Notes: generated by a model not told the origin, from the sequence alone. Positions 19,017 through 28,356 are shown, numbered from the stretch's first letter. The stretch is 64,000 nt of DNA from Ruegeria sp. SCSIO 43209 (GCF_019904295.1 NZ_CP065359.1:1017001-1081000); one strand, 5' to 3'. Made by a program: numbers and translations.

Positions 19017-19814
19017 ATGGACAAACCCTTTGGTGTGCCGACGCTGAAACCCGTTGATACCGCGATGCTGAAAGAAGCGTTACGCCGAGCTTGGCAGGAT
19101 TATCGCCGCGCGCCGCTTTTCGGACTTCTGTTCGCAGGCTTCTACGTGCTGGCCGGGTGGCTGATGGCGTGGGTCACGCTGCAGACGGGAACGTCGTTCT
19201 GGCTGGTTTTGGCTGCGATCGGCTTTCCCCTGATCGGGCCGTTTGCTGCCGTGGGATTATATGAGGTCTCGCACCGGCTGGAACAGGGTGAGCCGTTGAA
19301 TCCCGGTGCGATCTTCGGCGTGGTCATACAGCAAAGCCGAAGGCAACTGCCGTCGATCTGCGCCATTATCGTGGTGATCTTTCTGTTCTGGTTCTTTCTG
19401 GGCCACATGATCTTTGCCCTGTTCATGGGGCTGTCGACGATGACCAATATTTCAACATCATTTGAGGTGTTCCTGACCCCGAATGGGCTGAGCATGTTGG
19501 TACTGGGCACACTGGTCGGGGCCGTATTTGCAATCATTCTGTACATGATCACCGTGCTGTCGATTCCTATGCTGCTGGATCGTGAGCTGGATTTTGTGAC
19601 CGCGATGATCACCAGCTTTGCCTATGTCAAAGCGAACATGGGTGTGATGCTGGCGTGGGGGGCCTTCATCGCGATCATCACTTTTTTGGCGATGATCCCT
19701 TGGTTCCTGGGCCTGTTTATCGTCCTGCCTTTGCTGGGGCATGCCAGCTGGCATCTTTATCGCTTGATCTTGGACAACGATCCGTCCGGGGCTGCTCAGC
19801 CGACACCCTCTTAA
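19017..19814 (+). CDS. DUF2189-domain integral membrane protein
   Basis: A 265-residue protein with about six transmembrane segments (first near residues 35-60), typical of the DUF2189 family of unknown function. I start at ATG 19017 because GGAGGAG lies about ten bases upstream; the longer frame from 18846 overlaps the amidase. The stop overlaps the convergent regulator gene by four bases. The family is widespread in Rhodobacterales and no reaction is known. Confidence 0.8.
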   Translation: MDKPFGVPTLKPVDTAMLKEALRRAWQDYRRAPLFGLLFAGFYVLAGWLMAWVTLQTGTSFWLVLAAIGFPLIGPFAAVGLYEVSHRLEQGEPLNPGAIFGVVIQQSRRQLPSICAIIVVIFLFWFFLGHMIFALFMGLSTMTNISTSFEVFLTPNGLSMLVLGTLVGAVFAIILYMITVLSIPMLLDRELDFVTAMITSFAYVKANMGVMLAWGAFIAIITFLAMIPWFLGLFIVLPLLGHASWHLYRLILDNDPSGAAQPTPS

Positions 19815-20545
19815 ATCTGTCCGTTTAAGTCAGGCCCTGATGAATTGTGCGCCTTTCGGGCCGATTGCAGTGCTGCGGACAAATCATGCCCAAGGTGATG
19901 CAGCGTAAGCCGTCTTACATCGGATCCACTGCCACCGGCCAACCGATACACATAACCCGACCATTCCTGAGGTGCCCATTCAGGCGGAAGGTTCAGAACC
20001 ATCATTCTGCAATCCTGTGCGCCGGGCCGGGACATCAATGCGCAGACTTGTCCGCCGATATGAGAAACGATGCCCTGAACCTCACGCATGGGCGCGGAGC
20101 ATTTCGGCATATGGGACAAGGGCTCATAGCTGCGCAGCAAGGTGCAATGCCTAATGCGGCGGATAAACAGCAGCCGGTGCAGTGTTGGTTCGCGTCGGTT
20201 TGGCGGGGCCTCAGCGGCGTGATAAAATCCGGTCGCCATGGTTTTTTCTGACCCGGTGACGAGAAATCGATCGATGATTTCTGATGCGGGATGAGCGGCG
20301 ACCGGTTCTATTTCATCCAAAGGTTTCAGCAGGATACGCGCGTCGATATCGAAGAATCGACACATCCGGTCCAGCACATCCGGCCTGGGAAAACTTTCAC
20401 CTGACAGATAGCGATTAAACTGCGTTCGATTGATGCCCAATTGGCGGCAAAGCTCTGAAACCGACCGATAACTGTTTGCGAGCTGCCTGAGGTTGGCTCC
20501 GAACATGCTGCGCAATTCTGCGGGGCTGCGATTGATGTCGGTCAC
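19811..20545 (-). CDS. XRE-type helix-turn-helix regulator
   Basis: The N-terminal 75 residues form a Cro/CI-type HTH, with the motif [20 protein letters not shown] followed by a hydrophobic helix. The remaining 165 residues look like a ligand or dimerisation domain I do not recognise. The start is GTG at 20545 with a weak GGGA site; a later ATG at MFGANLRQL is an alternative. The gene ends inside the convergent DUF2189 gene by four bases. Targets are unknown. Confidence 0.75.
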   Translation of the reverse strand: MTDINRSPAELRSMFGANLRQLANSYRSVSELCRQLGINRTQFNRYLSGESFPRPDVLDRMCRFFDIDARILLKPLDEIEPVAAHPASEIIDRFLVTGSEKTMATGFYHAAEAPPNRREPTLHRLLFIRRIRHCTLLRSYEPLSHMPKCSAPMREVQGIVSHIGGQVCALMSRPGAQDCRMMVLNLPPEWAPQEWSGYVYRLAGGSGSDVRRLTLHHLGHDLSAALQSARKAHNSSGPDLNGQI

Positions 20546-20846
20546 TTCTGTCCCAGATTTCCGTTTGTATCTTCAGCAAAAACAGGTTTACGGCGGCACA
20601 GCGACCGCGCAGTATTCAGAAATCGTAAAGTTGACCCCAACGGGTGCTGCAAAGCGCCTCGCTACGCGTCACAGGCTAGTCTGATGATAAGCAAAATCAA
20701 TAGGCTTTCAGCCTATTTGCATGATCTTTTTCATGCCGTTGCTCATATATGATGAACGCATTAAGCCTTTTTGAGATTAGCAGGGCACAATGGCCAAGCA
20801 GGCCGCCGCCCCAAGAATGAATTCAGTCCCAGGGCGGAAATGGGGC
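20546..20846. other. Intergenic region between XRE regulator and ilvH
   Basis: No gene is supported in these 301 bases. A perfect AATAGGCT-TTC-AGCCTATT inverted repeat at 20699-20717 lacks a T-tract. It is either the end of the ilv transcript or an operator for the regulator gene. A short open frame from 20790 on the plus strand has no ribosome site and overlaps ilvH in antisense. Confidence 0.5.
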
Positions 20847-21407
20847 TTAGTCACCGCGCAACAGGGCTGCAACTCCGGTACGGGCGATTTCAATCAAGCC
20901 AAGAGGGCGCATCAGATCGGCAAAGGCATCGATCTTGTCCGGTGCACCGGTGATCTCGAAGATGAACGAATTCAGCGTACTATCGACGACATTGGCCCGG
21001 AAAATGTCGGCCAGTCGCAGGGCTTCGACCCGTTTATCGCCTTCACCCACAACCTTTATGATCGCCAACTCGCGCTCGACCGAAGCACCTTCGACTGTCA
21101 GATCATGCACGTCACGGACCGACACGATGCGTCCAAGCTGCGCCTTGATCTGCTCGATCACTTGTGGGGTGCCGGTGGTGACGATGGTAATTCGGCTGAG
21201 ATGCCCGGTATGGTCAACCTCAGCAACCGTTAGACTTTCAATATTATAGCCACGACCCGAGAACAGACCAATTACGCGGGCCAGAACCCCCGGTTCGTTT
21301 TCAACCAGCACCGCGATCGTGTGTTGTTCCTGCACGTCCGAGAATGTCGGGCGTAGGTTATATGCAGAATGGCGGGTGGAGCCTTTGACGATGTTTAGCG
21401 GAGTCAT
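20847..21407 (-). CDS. ilvH: Acetolactate synthase small (regulatory) subunit
   Basis: This is the valine-binding regulatory subunit of acetohydroxyacid synthase, 186 residues. An N-terminal ACT domain (about residues 27-105) is seen in TIAVLVENEPGVLARVIGLF and GRGYNIESLTV, followed by the C-terminal ALS_ss_C domain (to about 180). The ATG overlaps the stop of the GT87 gene as ATGA, so it should be translated from the same message as ilvI and the inserted gene. Confidence 0.93.
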   Translation of the reverse strand: MTPLNIVKGSTRHSAYNLRPTFSDVQEQHTIAVLVENEPGVLARVIGLFSGRGYNIESLTVAEVDHTGHLSRITIVTTGTPQVIEQIKAQLGRIVSVRDVHDLTVEGASVERELAIIKVVGEGDKRVEALRLADIFRANVVDSTLNSFIFEITGAPDKIDAFADLMRPLGLIEIARTGVAALLRGD

Positions 21408-22675
21408 TGATAGACCTCATCTTGGACATAAGTTTCTTCGGGCTTTCGTAGCGCAGAGATCAGCGCTTGGAGGCAAACTACGCAAGCCAGTATTAGAATC
21501 GGGGCAAACACGAGGCGCAAAGACAATATCTCGGTCATCTTGAAAAGCACCATATGTGTTGCTGGTCCGATACCGATCCACATTGCGGCGGCCAGTACCA
21601 GACGCCATGGAGAAGTTGTCAGGACGCCAGCTCGAAGCAGGAACAATGCAACGATTGCAAGCAGCCCAGATTCATAGAACCAGAAGTACGGTGTAGACAT
21701 GGAAATACCCAGAAAGAGCACCGCTACCCGCAAGTCAAAACCTACCCTTGGGCTGCGCCATGCAACGAAGACTGCAATTCCAGACAACACTGTCAAAGTC
21801 CATTGCATCGCAAGCGCGAGCGTTTCTGGCACACCTATGCTGGCCAGCAAGGAATAAGGGCTAAGCATGACCGTATTCAGGTGGATTGAGCTTCGTATCT
21901 CTTCAAAGTGAACGCCCATCATGTTGCGCATTTCGGTCCAATATTCGACGCCAACGACCAGAGTGGCCAGAACGGACAAGACCACCGTCGTGACCGTTGC
22001 TGATATGATCGTCTTCCACGCACCGCTTGCCAAAAGCGCAAGCGGTATGAGCAGGCCGAGTTGGGGTTTAAGCGTCAGCAATCCAATAAAGAACCCTGCT
22101 AGTACGAAGCGGTCGTTCTTTAGCGCCGCTAGTGCGGCCAGAAGGCCTGCTGCCCAAAGGGTTGTGGTCTGCCCCATATACAAGTTTGGCAACATGGCGG
22201 GGGAGAGTGCAAAAGCAAACCAAACCGGTACGATTCCGCAGGAAAATGGCCGCACAGCAAGAAACATCGCGACAATTGAAATCGCTGTGAAAATCGCCCA
22301 AGCCGGAGAAAACGACAATGCCCCGAGTGGTTGGAGTGCGACAAGGAATGAGGGAGGATAAGACCAAGGCATCCAATCGTCTTCCTTGGACGCTTCGTGT
22401 ATTTCCGACAATCTGTCGATATCAAATGCCGCAAGCGGTTCGCCTAAATGCGCGAGGTGACCTGCAGCCCAGAACACCTTGAAATCAACGGATAACGCCA
22501 TTTTTCCTTGATCAACAACGGCATACCAGCCTGTGCCGACCCAGAACAATATCAACGCTAGAACGAAGAGTGGAACCATGAGCCCCACTTGCCAACCGCG
22601 ACGGCCGGTGAATATCGACAAATTCTCTTCCGGGCTCGAAGCTCTGGCTGAGAACTGACTGCTGAGATCACGCAT
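21404..22675 (-). CDS. GT87-type integral membrane glycosyltransferase, DUF2029-like
   Basis: A polytopic membrane protein of 423 residues with about ten hydrophobic segments. The layout resembles glycosyltransferase family 87, which uses polyprenyl-phosphate mannose in actinobacteria. An early aspartate in LSVDFKVFWAAG sits after the first membrane helix, and MPWSYPPSFLVAL resembles a family loop motif. The gene stands between ilvI and ilvH, coupled to ilvH by an ATGA overlap and separated from ilvI by 73 bases. It appears less GC-rich than its neighbours. The donor and acceptor are unknown. Confidence 0.75.
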   Translation of the reverse strand: MRDLSSQFSARASSPEENLSIFTGRRGWQVGLMVPLFVLALILFWVGTGWYAVVDQGKMALSVDFKVFWAAGHLAHLGEPLAAFDIDRLSEIHEASKEDDWMPWSYPPSFLVALQPLGALSFSPAWAIFTAISIVAMFLAVRPFSCGIVPVWFAFALSPAMLPNLYMGQTTTLWAAGLLAALAALKNDRFVLAGFFIGLLTLKPQLGLLIPLALLASGAWKTIISATVTTVVLSVLATLVVGVEYWTEMRNMMGVHFEEIRSSIHLNTVMLSPYSLLASIGVPETLALAMQWTLTVLSGIAVFVAWRSPRVGFDLRVAVLFLGISMSTPYFWFYESGLLAIVALFLLRAGVLTTSPWRLVLAAAMWIGIGPATHMVLFKMTEILSLRLVFAPILILACVVCLQALISALRKPEETYVQDEVYQ

Positions 22676-22748
22676 GATCTAACCCTTTTTCATGTCACGT
22701 GCGGCGACCTTAGCTCCGGCATTTGACCTAGATGTGGCAAAGCGGTGC

Positions 22749-24500
22749 TCAAACAAGCACAGCTCCACCAGCTTGGATAACACCTTGCGTTTCGGCTTCG
22801 CCCAGCAGCATCTCATTGTGGGCCTTGCCCGATGGGATCATCGGGAAGCAATTCTCGTGCTTTTCGACCACGCAGTCGAAGATGACCGGACCGTCGTAAT
22901 TGATCATCTCGATGATCGCGTCGTCCAGATCGGCCGGGTCGGAACACAGGATACCCTTGGCACCAAAGGCTTCAGCGAGCTTGACGAAATCGGGCAGGGC
23001 CTCGGACCACGAATGCGAATAGCGTTCGCCGTGCAGCAGCTCTTGCCATTGGCGCACCATTCCCAGCCGCTCGTTATTCAGAATGAACTGCTTCACGGGC
23101 AGGCGGTACTGCGCGGCCGTGCCCATTTCCTGCATGTTCATCAGCCACGAGGCCTCACCGGCCACGTTGATGACCAGCGCATCGGGATGTGCCATTTGCA
23201 CACCGATCGAGGCGGGGAAACCATAGCCCATGGTGCCCAGACCGCCCGAGGTCATCCAGCGGTTGGGGTCTTCAAAACCCAGGTATTGCGCCGCCCACAT
23301 CTGGTGCTGTCCAACCTCGGTTGTGACATAGCGGTCGTATTTCTTCGTCAGCTCTTCAAGCCGTTGCAGCGCGTATTGCGGCTTGATGGTCTTCTCGCTG
23401 TTTGTGAACGCAAGGCAGTTGACCTTGCGCCATTCGTTAATCTGGTCTTGCCACTGCTTGATATTGGCAGCGTCTGTTTTGCGACCGCGTGCTTTCCAGA
23501 CTTTCAGAATATCCTCAAGCACGTGGGCAACATCGCCAACTATTGGGATGTCGACACGGATAACTTTGTTGATCGACGAAGGGTCGATATCTACATGGGC
23601 TTTGATTGAGTTCGGCGAGAACGCATCGATCCGGCCGGTGATACGGTCATCAAATCGCGCGCCGATGTTAATCATCAGATCGCAATCATGCATCGCCATG
23701 TTGGCCTCGTAGAGCCCATGCATCCCAAGCATACCGATCCAGTTTTCGCCAGAGGCCGGATAGGCCCCAAGCCCCATCAGAGTCGAAGTGATCGGAAAGC
23801 CGGTTGCATCCACCAGTTCGCGCAGCAGCTGGCTGGCAGCTGGACCAGAATTGATAACGCCACCACCGGTATAGAAGACTGGCTTCTTTGCGGTCTCGAT
23901 TGCTGCAACAAGCTCCGTGATTTCTTCCAGATCGCCCTTCAATACTGGCTGATAGTGAGAGGTCGACGGTTTTGGCGTCGTGTATTCACCCGAGGCGAAC
24001 TGAACGTCTTTCGGAATGTCAACGAGCACGGGGCCGGGGCGACCGGAAGTGGCCACATGGAAGGCTTCGTGCATAGTTGCCGCCAGCGAGTCCGTATCCT
24101 TCACCAACCAGTTGTGCTTGGTGCAGGGGCGCGTGATGCCCACAGTGTCGGCTTCCTGAAAGGCGTCAGAGCCAATCATGAAGGTCGGAACCTGACCGGT
24201 CAGAACAACGATCGGAATTGAATCCAACAACGCATCGGTCAAGCCGGTCACGGCATTGGTCGCGCCAGGACCGGATGTGACCAAAGCAACGCCCGGCTTG
24301 CCGGTCGAGCGGGCATAGCCTTCGGCAGCATGTACCGCACCTTGCTCATGCCGTACCAGAATGTGACGGATGTCATTTTGCAGAAAGATCTCGTCATAGA
24401 TCGGTAGGACGGCGCCACCGGGGTATCCGAATACCGTGTCCACGCCCTGATCCTTGAGGGCCTGAACCACCATCTTTGCGCCGGTCATCTCACGTGTCAT
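22749..24500 (-). CDS. ilvI: Acetolactate synthase large (catalytic) subunit
   Basis: A ThDP enzyme of 583 residues that forms acetolactate or acetohydroxybutyrate, the first common step of valine, leucine and isoleucine synthesis. Visible features are the glutamate that activates ThDP in ILVRHEQGAVHAAEG, the central FAD-binding domain, and the GDG-like ThDP site, here NVAGEASWLMNMQEMGTAA. The usual GDGSF aspartate position reads AGEAS. I choose ATG 24500 (MTREMTGAK) because CGGAG lies upstream; ATG 24542 is weaker and would fall inside the terminator's T-run. Expression is set by the attenuator at 24541-24642. Confidence 0.92.
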   Translation of the reverse strand: MTREMTGAKMVVQALKDQGVDTVFGYPGGAVLPIYDEIFLQNDIRHILVRHEQGAVHAAEGYARSTGKPGVALVTSGPGATNAVTGLTDALLDSIPIVVLTGQVPTFMIGSDAFQEADTVGITRPCTKHNWLVKDTDSLAATMHEAFHVATSGRPGPVLVDIPKDVQFASGEYTTPKPSTSHYQPVLKGDLEEITELVAAIETAKKPVFYTGGGVINSGPAASQLLRELVDATGFPITSTLMGLGAYPASGENWIGMLGMHGLYEANMAMHDCDLMINIGARFDDRITGRIDAFSPNSIKAHVDIDPSSINKVIRVDIPIVGDVAHVLEDILKVWKARGRKTDAANIKQWQDQINEWRKVNCLAFTNSEKTIKPQYALQRLEELTKKYDRYVTTEVGQHQMWAAQYLGFEDPNRWMTSGGLGTMGYGFPASIGVQMAHPDALVINVAGEASWLMNMQEMGTAAQYRLPVKQFILNNERLGMVRQWQELLHGERYSHSWSEALPDFVKLAEAFGAKGILCSDPADLDDAIIEMINYDGPVIFDCVVEKHENCFPMIPSGKAHNEMLLGEAETQGVIQAGGAVLV

Positions 24501-24540
24501 CTGCTTTGCTCCGTTCGCGACATGTGTCTTGCGTGTTGCC

Positions 24541-24569
24541 AAAAAAAAGCCCCCGAGATTTTCGGAGGC
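24541..24569 (-). terminator. Attenuator terminator of the ilv operon
   Basis: On the minus strand GCCTCCGA-AAATC-TCGGGGGC is followed by eight Ts, an intrinsic terminator placed before ilvI. A 9-bp inverted repeat, GCGCATGGG (24602-24610) with CCCATGCGC (24568-24576), overlaps the base of the terminator by two bases. Its upstream arm lies in the last codons of the leader peptide. A ribosome stalled at the Leu-Val-Val-Ile-Val codons would free this arm. Whether the arm acts as antiterminator or pause hairpin needs folding analysis. Confidence 0.85.
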
Positions 24570-24594
24570 GCATGGGTTCGATTATGGTTTACCG

Positions 24595-24642
24595 TTACAG
24601 GCCCATGCGCGTGTTTCCTACGATTACGACTAGCGCTTTCAT
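24595..24642 (-). CDS. ilv operon leader peptide
   Basis: A 15-residue frame reads MKALVVIVGNTRMGL and stops. Six of its residues are Leu, Val or Ile, five of them in the run LVVIV. An AAGAAGGAG ribosome site lies nine bases upstream. It is followed by an inverted repeat and a terminator before ilvI, which is the classical layout for ribosome-mediated attenuation by branched-chain aminoacyl-tRNA supply. Confidence 0.88.
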   Translation of the reverse strand: MKALVVIVGNTRMGL

Positions 24643-24673
24643 CGCCAGAGGCTCCTTCTTTGCGTGCAGGGAC

Positions 24674-24700
24674 ATTATGGTTGAGGGGAAGGGGCGTCAA
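24674..24700 (-). promoter_or_regulatory. Candidate promoter of the ilv operon
   Basis: On the minus strand TTGACG (24700-24695) and CATAAT (24679-24674) are separated by 15 bases, slightly short for sigma-70. Transcription would start about 25 bases ahead of the leader-peptide ATG, which agrees with the attenuator layout. Confidence 0.5.
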
Positions 24701-24925
24701 CAGGCAAATACAAAAATATTGTAAGTCTGGGCTTGTGGGATTTGATATTTTGTTGCGCAAAATGACGCAGGTCGAGAAATATCCGCGAAAATTCGCCGTA
24801 CATTGGTGGGCGATCGGGTGATCAACAGTGGTCTGATTGCGTCAGGCCCATGTCTGAAACAGACCAGAGCAGCGCCCGATGCTGAGGCAGGCTGGTGAAA
24901 ACAGCGCTAAATCGGGAGGTCAGAC

Positions 24926-25771
24926 ATGCTGCACGATCTTGTGGATCTGGGGCGCTATCCGATCGATCGGCCTGATTCATACGGGTACAGGCAGCTGATC
25001 GCGGACCTGAGGCGGGATCTGGAAGTTGATGGATGTGCGGTCCTCCCCGGCTTTGTGCATGAAGATGGCCTAGGGAAACTGATCGCTGAAGCCGATCACG
25101 TCGCTCCCAAAGCGCATCGCTCGTTCAATCGCACGAATGCCTATTTTACGCAGGATGATCCCAGTTACGGGATCGGTCATCCAATCCGACGTTTTTATGA
25201 CCGATCAAACGCCTTTGTTCCGGCTGACAACTTCCCTGTCACAAGCCCGCTGCGGCGTATTTATCAGTATGAAGGTTTCATGCCTTTCATCCGCATGGCT
25301 TTGAACGAGCCGGAGGATCGGTTCTTCCGATATGATGACCCGTTGGCGGATGTGATCATCAATGTGGTCGAGAAGGGAGGCGGCTTTCCGTGGCATTTTG
25401 ACACCAATAATTACACCGTGACGCTGGCAATCCAGAATGGCGAGGAGGGCGGTGCATTCGAATACGCACCCAATCTGCGGACCAGTGAAGACGAGAATTT
25501 CAAAGGCGTCGCTGCGATTTTGGATGGCAGCAGGAGGGGCGTACACCAACTGGAACTGCAACCGGGCGACCTGCAGATATTCAAGGGGCGCTATGCCTTG
25601 CACCGGGTAGCGCCGGTTGAAGGACAACGGAAACGCTATGTTGGTATCTTTTCGTTTGTCGAAACCGAAGGCATGTGTGGTGGGGTGGAGCGGACCCGTC
25701 AACTCTATGGCCGTGTGCTGCCGCATCATTATGAGCGTGAAGGGTTGCGGGGTGATCAACTGCTTGACTGA
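24926..25771 (+). CDS. 2-oxoglutarate/Fe(II)-dependent oxygenase, HalD/ArpA-like
   Basis: A 281-residue non-heme iron oxygenase. The iron ligands appear as HFD in GGFPWHFDTNNYTV (about residues 155-160) and a distal histidine in YALHRVAPVEG (about 226), followed by an arginine suited to bind 2-oxoglutarate. The fold and length resemble the HalD/BesD/ArpA group. Because the motif is HxD and not HxG, hydroxylation is expected and not halogenation. A GGGAGG ribosome site supports ATG 24926. The substrate is unknown; a free amino acid is plausible by family. Confidence 0.72.
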   Translation: MLHDLVDLGRYPIDRPDSYGYRQLIADLRRDLEVDGCAVLPGFVHEDGLGKLIAEADHVAPKAHRSFNRTNAYFTQDDPSYGIGHPIRRFYDRSNAFVPADNFPVTSPLRRIYQYEGFMPFIRMALNEPEDRFFRYDDPLADVIINVVEKGGGFPWHFDTNNYTVTLAIQNGEEGGAFEYAPNLRTSEDENFKGVAAILDGSRRGVHQLELQPGDLQIFKGRYALHRVAPVEGQRKRYVGIFSFVETEGMCGGVERTRQLYGRVLPHHYEREGLRGDQLLD

Positions 25772-25814
25772 TTTGTGCTAGTCTCGGGCCCGAGGTTGGA
25801 AGAGGGCTGTTTTG

Positions 25815-26201
25815 ATGCAGATATTACAACTTACACCATTTGTCCTTTGTTCTTCTTTGGACGCGCAGATTGAGTTCTACACTCAGCGGCTTGGGTTTTC
25901 CTGCACATTCAGGCAGGACAATTATGCCTTTTTGCGCCGTGATCCTGTGGCGATCCGATTATTGGAATGTCCACCGCGTCAGGATGGGCGCGCATTGGGG
26001 GATGAGCAGTCGTTCTATGTTGACGTCAAAGGAATCGACAGCCTGTTCGAAAGCCTGCGCCCCGGGTTGGAGGAACTGCCTGAAGGGCGGGTGCGCCCGC
26101 CATTCGATCAGCCCTATCAGCAGCGCGAATTTCATGTCCTCGATGAAGACGGGACTTTGGTGTTCTTTGGTGAAGATATCAGTGAACGCGGCAGCGGGTA
26201 G
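25815..26201 (+). CDS. VOC (glyoxalase/bleomycin-resistance) family protein
   Basis: A 128-residue single VOC-domain protein with paired beta-alpha-beta-beta-beta modules. It opens with LTPFVLCSSLDAQIEFYTQR and carries FHVLDEDGTLVFFGE near the C-terminus, where the last metal-ligand glutamate usually lies. The start is ATG 25815; a TTG directly before it is also in frame. It follows the oxygenase gene by 43 bases and may be co-transcribed. No substrate can be named. Confidence 0.75.
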   Translation: MQILQLTPFVLCSSLDAQIEFYTQRLGFSCTFRQDNYAFLRRDPVAIRLLECPPRQDGRALGDEQSFYVDVKGIDSLFESLRPGLEELPEGRVRPPFDQPYQQREFHVLDEDGTLVFFGEDISERGSG

Positions 26202-26219
26202 TGCTCCCGCCCGACTTCA

Positions 26220-26273
26220 ATGTGCCGTTGGCACATCTCCTTCGGTTGGACCGGGCAGCGCGTTTCGCGCTGC
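26220..26273. terminator. Two hairpins between convergent genes
   Basis: ATGTGCC-GTT-GGCACAT (26220-26236) and GCAGCGCG-TTT-CGCGCTGC (26255-26273) lie between the stops of the VOC gene and the convergent response regulator. Neither has a clear T-tract. They probably act as a bidirectional transcript end. Confidence 0.45.
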
Positions 26274-26275
26274 GG

Positions 26276-26923
26276 TCATAGCCCGGGGCTGGTGCCCTGC
26301 AGGACGCCATGCTCCAGGGCATAGCGGGTCAAGCCGGCGGTGGAGGAGATGCCAAGTTTGCGCTTGATGTTCTTGCGATGCGTCTCAACCGTGCGCACCG
26401 AAATGTCCAGCGCCAGTGCCACCTCTTTGTTGGATTTACCCTGCGCCAATTCCAGCAGGATTGTCTGTTCCCGGCCGGTCAGCGCCTCGCGCGTGTTGCC
26501 GTCCTTGGGCTCCAGCGAGCCGCTGGCCCCGGTACAAAGATACCGCTCGCCCCGCATCACGGCATCGATGGCTTGCTTGATCTCTTCGGTGGGAACGTCC
26601 TTGAGGATATAGCCTTTGGCGCCGTGGCTGAGCGCGGTTGAGATGTATTCGGGACTGTCATGCATCGACAGGATCAGAACGCGGGTTTTGGGCAGGCGCT
26701 CTAAAATGATCTCGGTGGCGTTCAACCCGCTCAGGCCGGGCATATTGAGATCCATCAGGATCACGTCCGGCTGCAGGTGGGTTGCTCGATCGACAGCTTC
26801 TTGTCCGTTGGAAAGTGTGCCGACAACTTCGATCTCATCATAGCTTTCCAGCAGAGACTGAATGCCTTCGGCGACCATGGGGTGATCGTCGACAATAAGG
26901 ACCCGGATGATTGAGTCGGACAT
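26276..26923 (-). CDS. NarL/LuxR-type response regulator
   Basis: A 215-residue two-component regulator. The receiver has the acidic pair D12 D13, phospho-acceptor D58 in VILMDLNMPG and a lysine in YILKD. The C-terminal LuxR HTH is seen in LTGREQTILLELAQGKSNKE and the recognition-helix region SVRTVETHRKNI. Its ATG overlaps the stop of the histidine kinase gene by one base (TGATG), so the two are a translationally coupled pair. It lies divergent from the TRAP transporter operon and is the likely activator of it. Confidence 0.9.
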   Translation of the reverse strand: MSDSIIRVLIVDDHPMVAEGIQSLLESYDEIEVVGTLSNGQEAVDRATHLQPDVILMDLNMPGLSGLNATEIILERLPKTRVLILSMHDSPEYISTALSHGAKGYILKDVPTEEIKQAIDAVMRGERYLCTGASGSLEPKDGNTREALTGREQTILLELAQGKSNKEVALALDISVRTVETHRKNIKRKLGISSTAGLTRYALEHGVLQGTSPGL

Positions 26924-28356
26924 CAGATACCGGCCTTTCGTTTTGGCGTTGGGTCTTCCTGTGGTGGCAGCATATGACTGAGCGGCAAGCTGACCTCAAT
27001 CACGGTGCCGCTGCGCCCGCCGCGCGATGAGAGGATGCGTAGAGTGCCGTCAAGCTGTTCGATCCGTTCCTGCATGTTGCGTAGCCCGATTCCGGTGCTG
27101 ACATGGCCTGGTTCGTTCCGTAACCCGCGACCATTGTCCGTAATCCGCATCGTGGCGCCTTTCTTATGACCCCGCAGGTCAATGGTAACACGGGTTGCTC
27201 CCGAGTGGCGCTCGATATTGGTCAGGGCTTCCTGCGCAATACGGTAGAGGGCAATCTTGCTGTCTTGATCCAATCGGTTTCGGAACACCACGGTTGAGAA
27301 ATCGGTTTCAATACCCGTGCGTTCACTGAAATCGTCGGTCAAAGCCTTGAGCGCTGGCCCAAGCCCCAGATCATCCAGAACACCCGGACGCAGGTCGCGG
27401 CTGATGCGGCGAACCTCGGTGATGGCGGTTGCCAGATTGTCGATACCTGTTTGCAATGGTTCCTGCGCCGACACGTCGTCCCCGCGGATCAGACGTCGTC
27501 GGGCGTTGTCCAGTGCATAGCGTACGCCAACCAGAATCTGGCTGATGCCGTCATGCAATTCGCGGGCGACGCGCCCGCGCTCTTCTTCCTGAGCGTCCAA
27601 TACCCGCTGTGTCAGTTCCTTAAGCTTGGCATCAGCCAGCCGCCGTTCGCGGAAGTTCAGCAACATGCCCGAGGCAAAGACGATCAGAACAGCGGCCAGA
27701 ACAATGCCTCCGATATAAAGGAATGTGCGCTGCACGCGCGCCTCAACCTCAGCACGGGCATTGGCGACGGTGGCGACGATGTCATCGATGAACACACCCG
27801 TGCCCACCACCCAGCGCCAGTCCTGCAGGCCAACAACATAGGCGATCATCTGAGCCTCTTCACCGGTCGATGGTTTTTGCCACATAAAGCTGTGCCAGCC
27901 TGCGCCCTGTCGGGCGAGCGTGATGAACTCATCCACAATCGGGGTGCCATCGCTGTCGGTCAGATCGGCCCAGTTGCGATTGATGAATTCAGTCTGGCGC
28001 GGGCTGACGAGGTTGTTGCCGTCATAGTCATAGACAAAGAAGAACCCGTCCTTGCCGTAAATCATCGCCGACAGAATCTGGGTCACGAGGTTTTTTGCGA
28101 TTTCGTCATCCGGGGAGGCGCGACCGTAAATATAGGCAAACCCGTTCCGCGCCTGGGTCACGTAATTACGCAGCTCTTCTTTTTTGGCTTCGATCAGGCG
28201 GCGCTCGAGCGCCTGTATCTCACTCTCGGCGGTCGCGCGCGATTCATAAGCGACCACCATTGCAATGGCCGCAACCGCTGCGATCAGCGGGATTGCGGCA
28301 ACCAGCGACAGTTTTTGCGCATAGGTTAGCGAGATTAGGTTCCGGATTCCTCCCAT
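26923..28356 (-). CDS. Cache-domain sensor histidine kinase (HisKA_3 type)
   Basis: A membrane sensor kinase of 477 residues from ATG 28356. A first membrane helix lies near residues 12-35, then a periplasmic single Cache_2-type domain (about 40-190) with DGFFFVYDYDGNNLVSPRQ and GWHSFMWQKP, a second helix (about 205-225), a HisKA_3 dimerisation domain with the phospho-accepting His in ARELHDGISQ, and an HATPase domain with DNGRGLRN. Cache domains typically bind small organic acids or amino acids, which fits the neighbouring TakP-type TRAP system. The start lacks a clear ribosome site, and an open frame continues to 28518. Confidence 0.85.
   Translation of the reverse strand: MGGIRNLISLTYAQKLSLVAAIPLIAAVAAIAMVVAYESRATAESEIQALERRLIEAKKEELRNYVTQARNGFAYIYGRASPDDEIAKNLVTQILSAMIYGKDGFFFVYDYDGNNLVSPRQTEFINRNWADLTDSDGTPIVDEFITLARQGAGWHSFMWQKPSTGEEAQMIAYVVGLQDWRWVVGTGVFIDDIVATVANARAEVEARVQRTFLYIGGIVLAAVLIVFASGMLLNFRERRLADAKLKELTQRVLDAQEEERGRVARELHDGISQILVGVRYALDNARRRLIRGDDVSAQEPLQTGIDNLATAITEVRRISRDLRPGVLDDLGLGPALKALTDDFSERTGIETDFSTVVFRNRLDQDSKIALYRIAQEALTNIERHSGATRVTIDLRGHKKGATMRITDNGRGLRNEPGHVSTGIGLRNMQERIEQLDGTLRILSSRGGRSGTVIEVSLPLSHMLPPQEDPTPKRKAGI

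Noticed and set aside
20790..21233. Plus-strand frame beginning MAKQAAAPRMNSV
   Set aside because: It runs antisense through ilvH and has no ribosome site.
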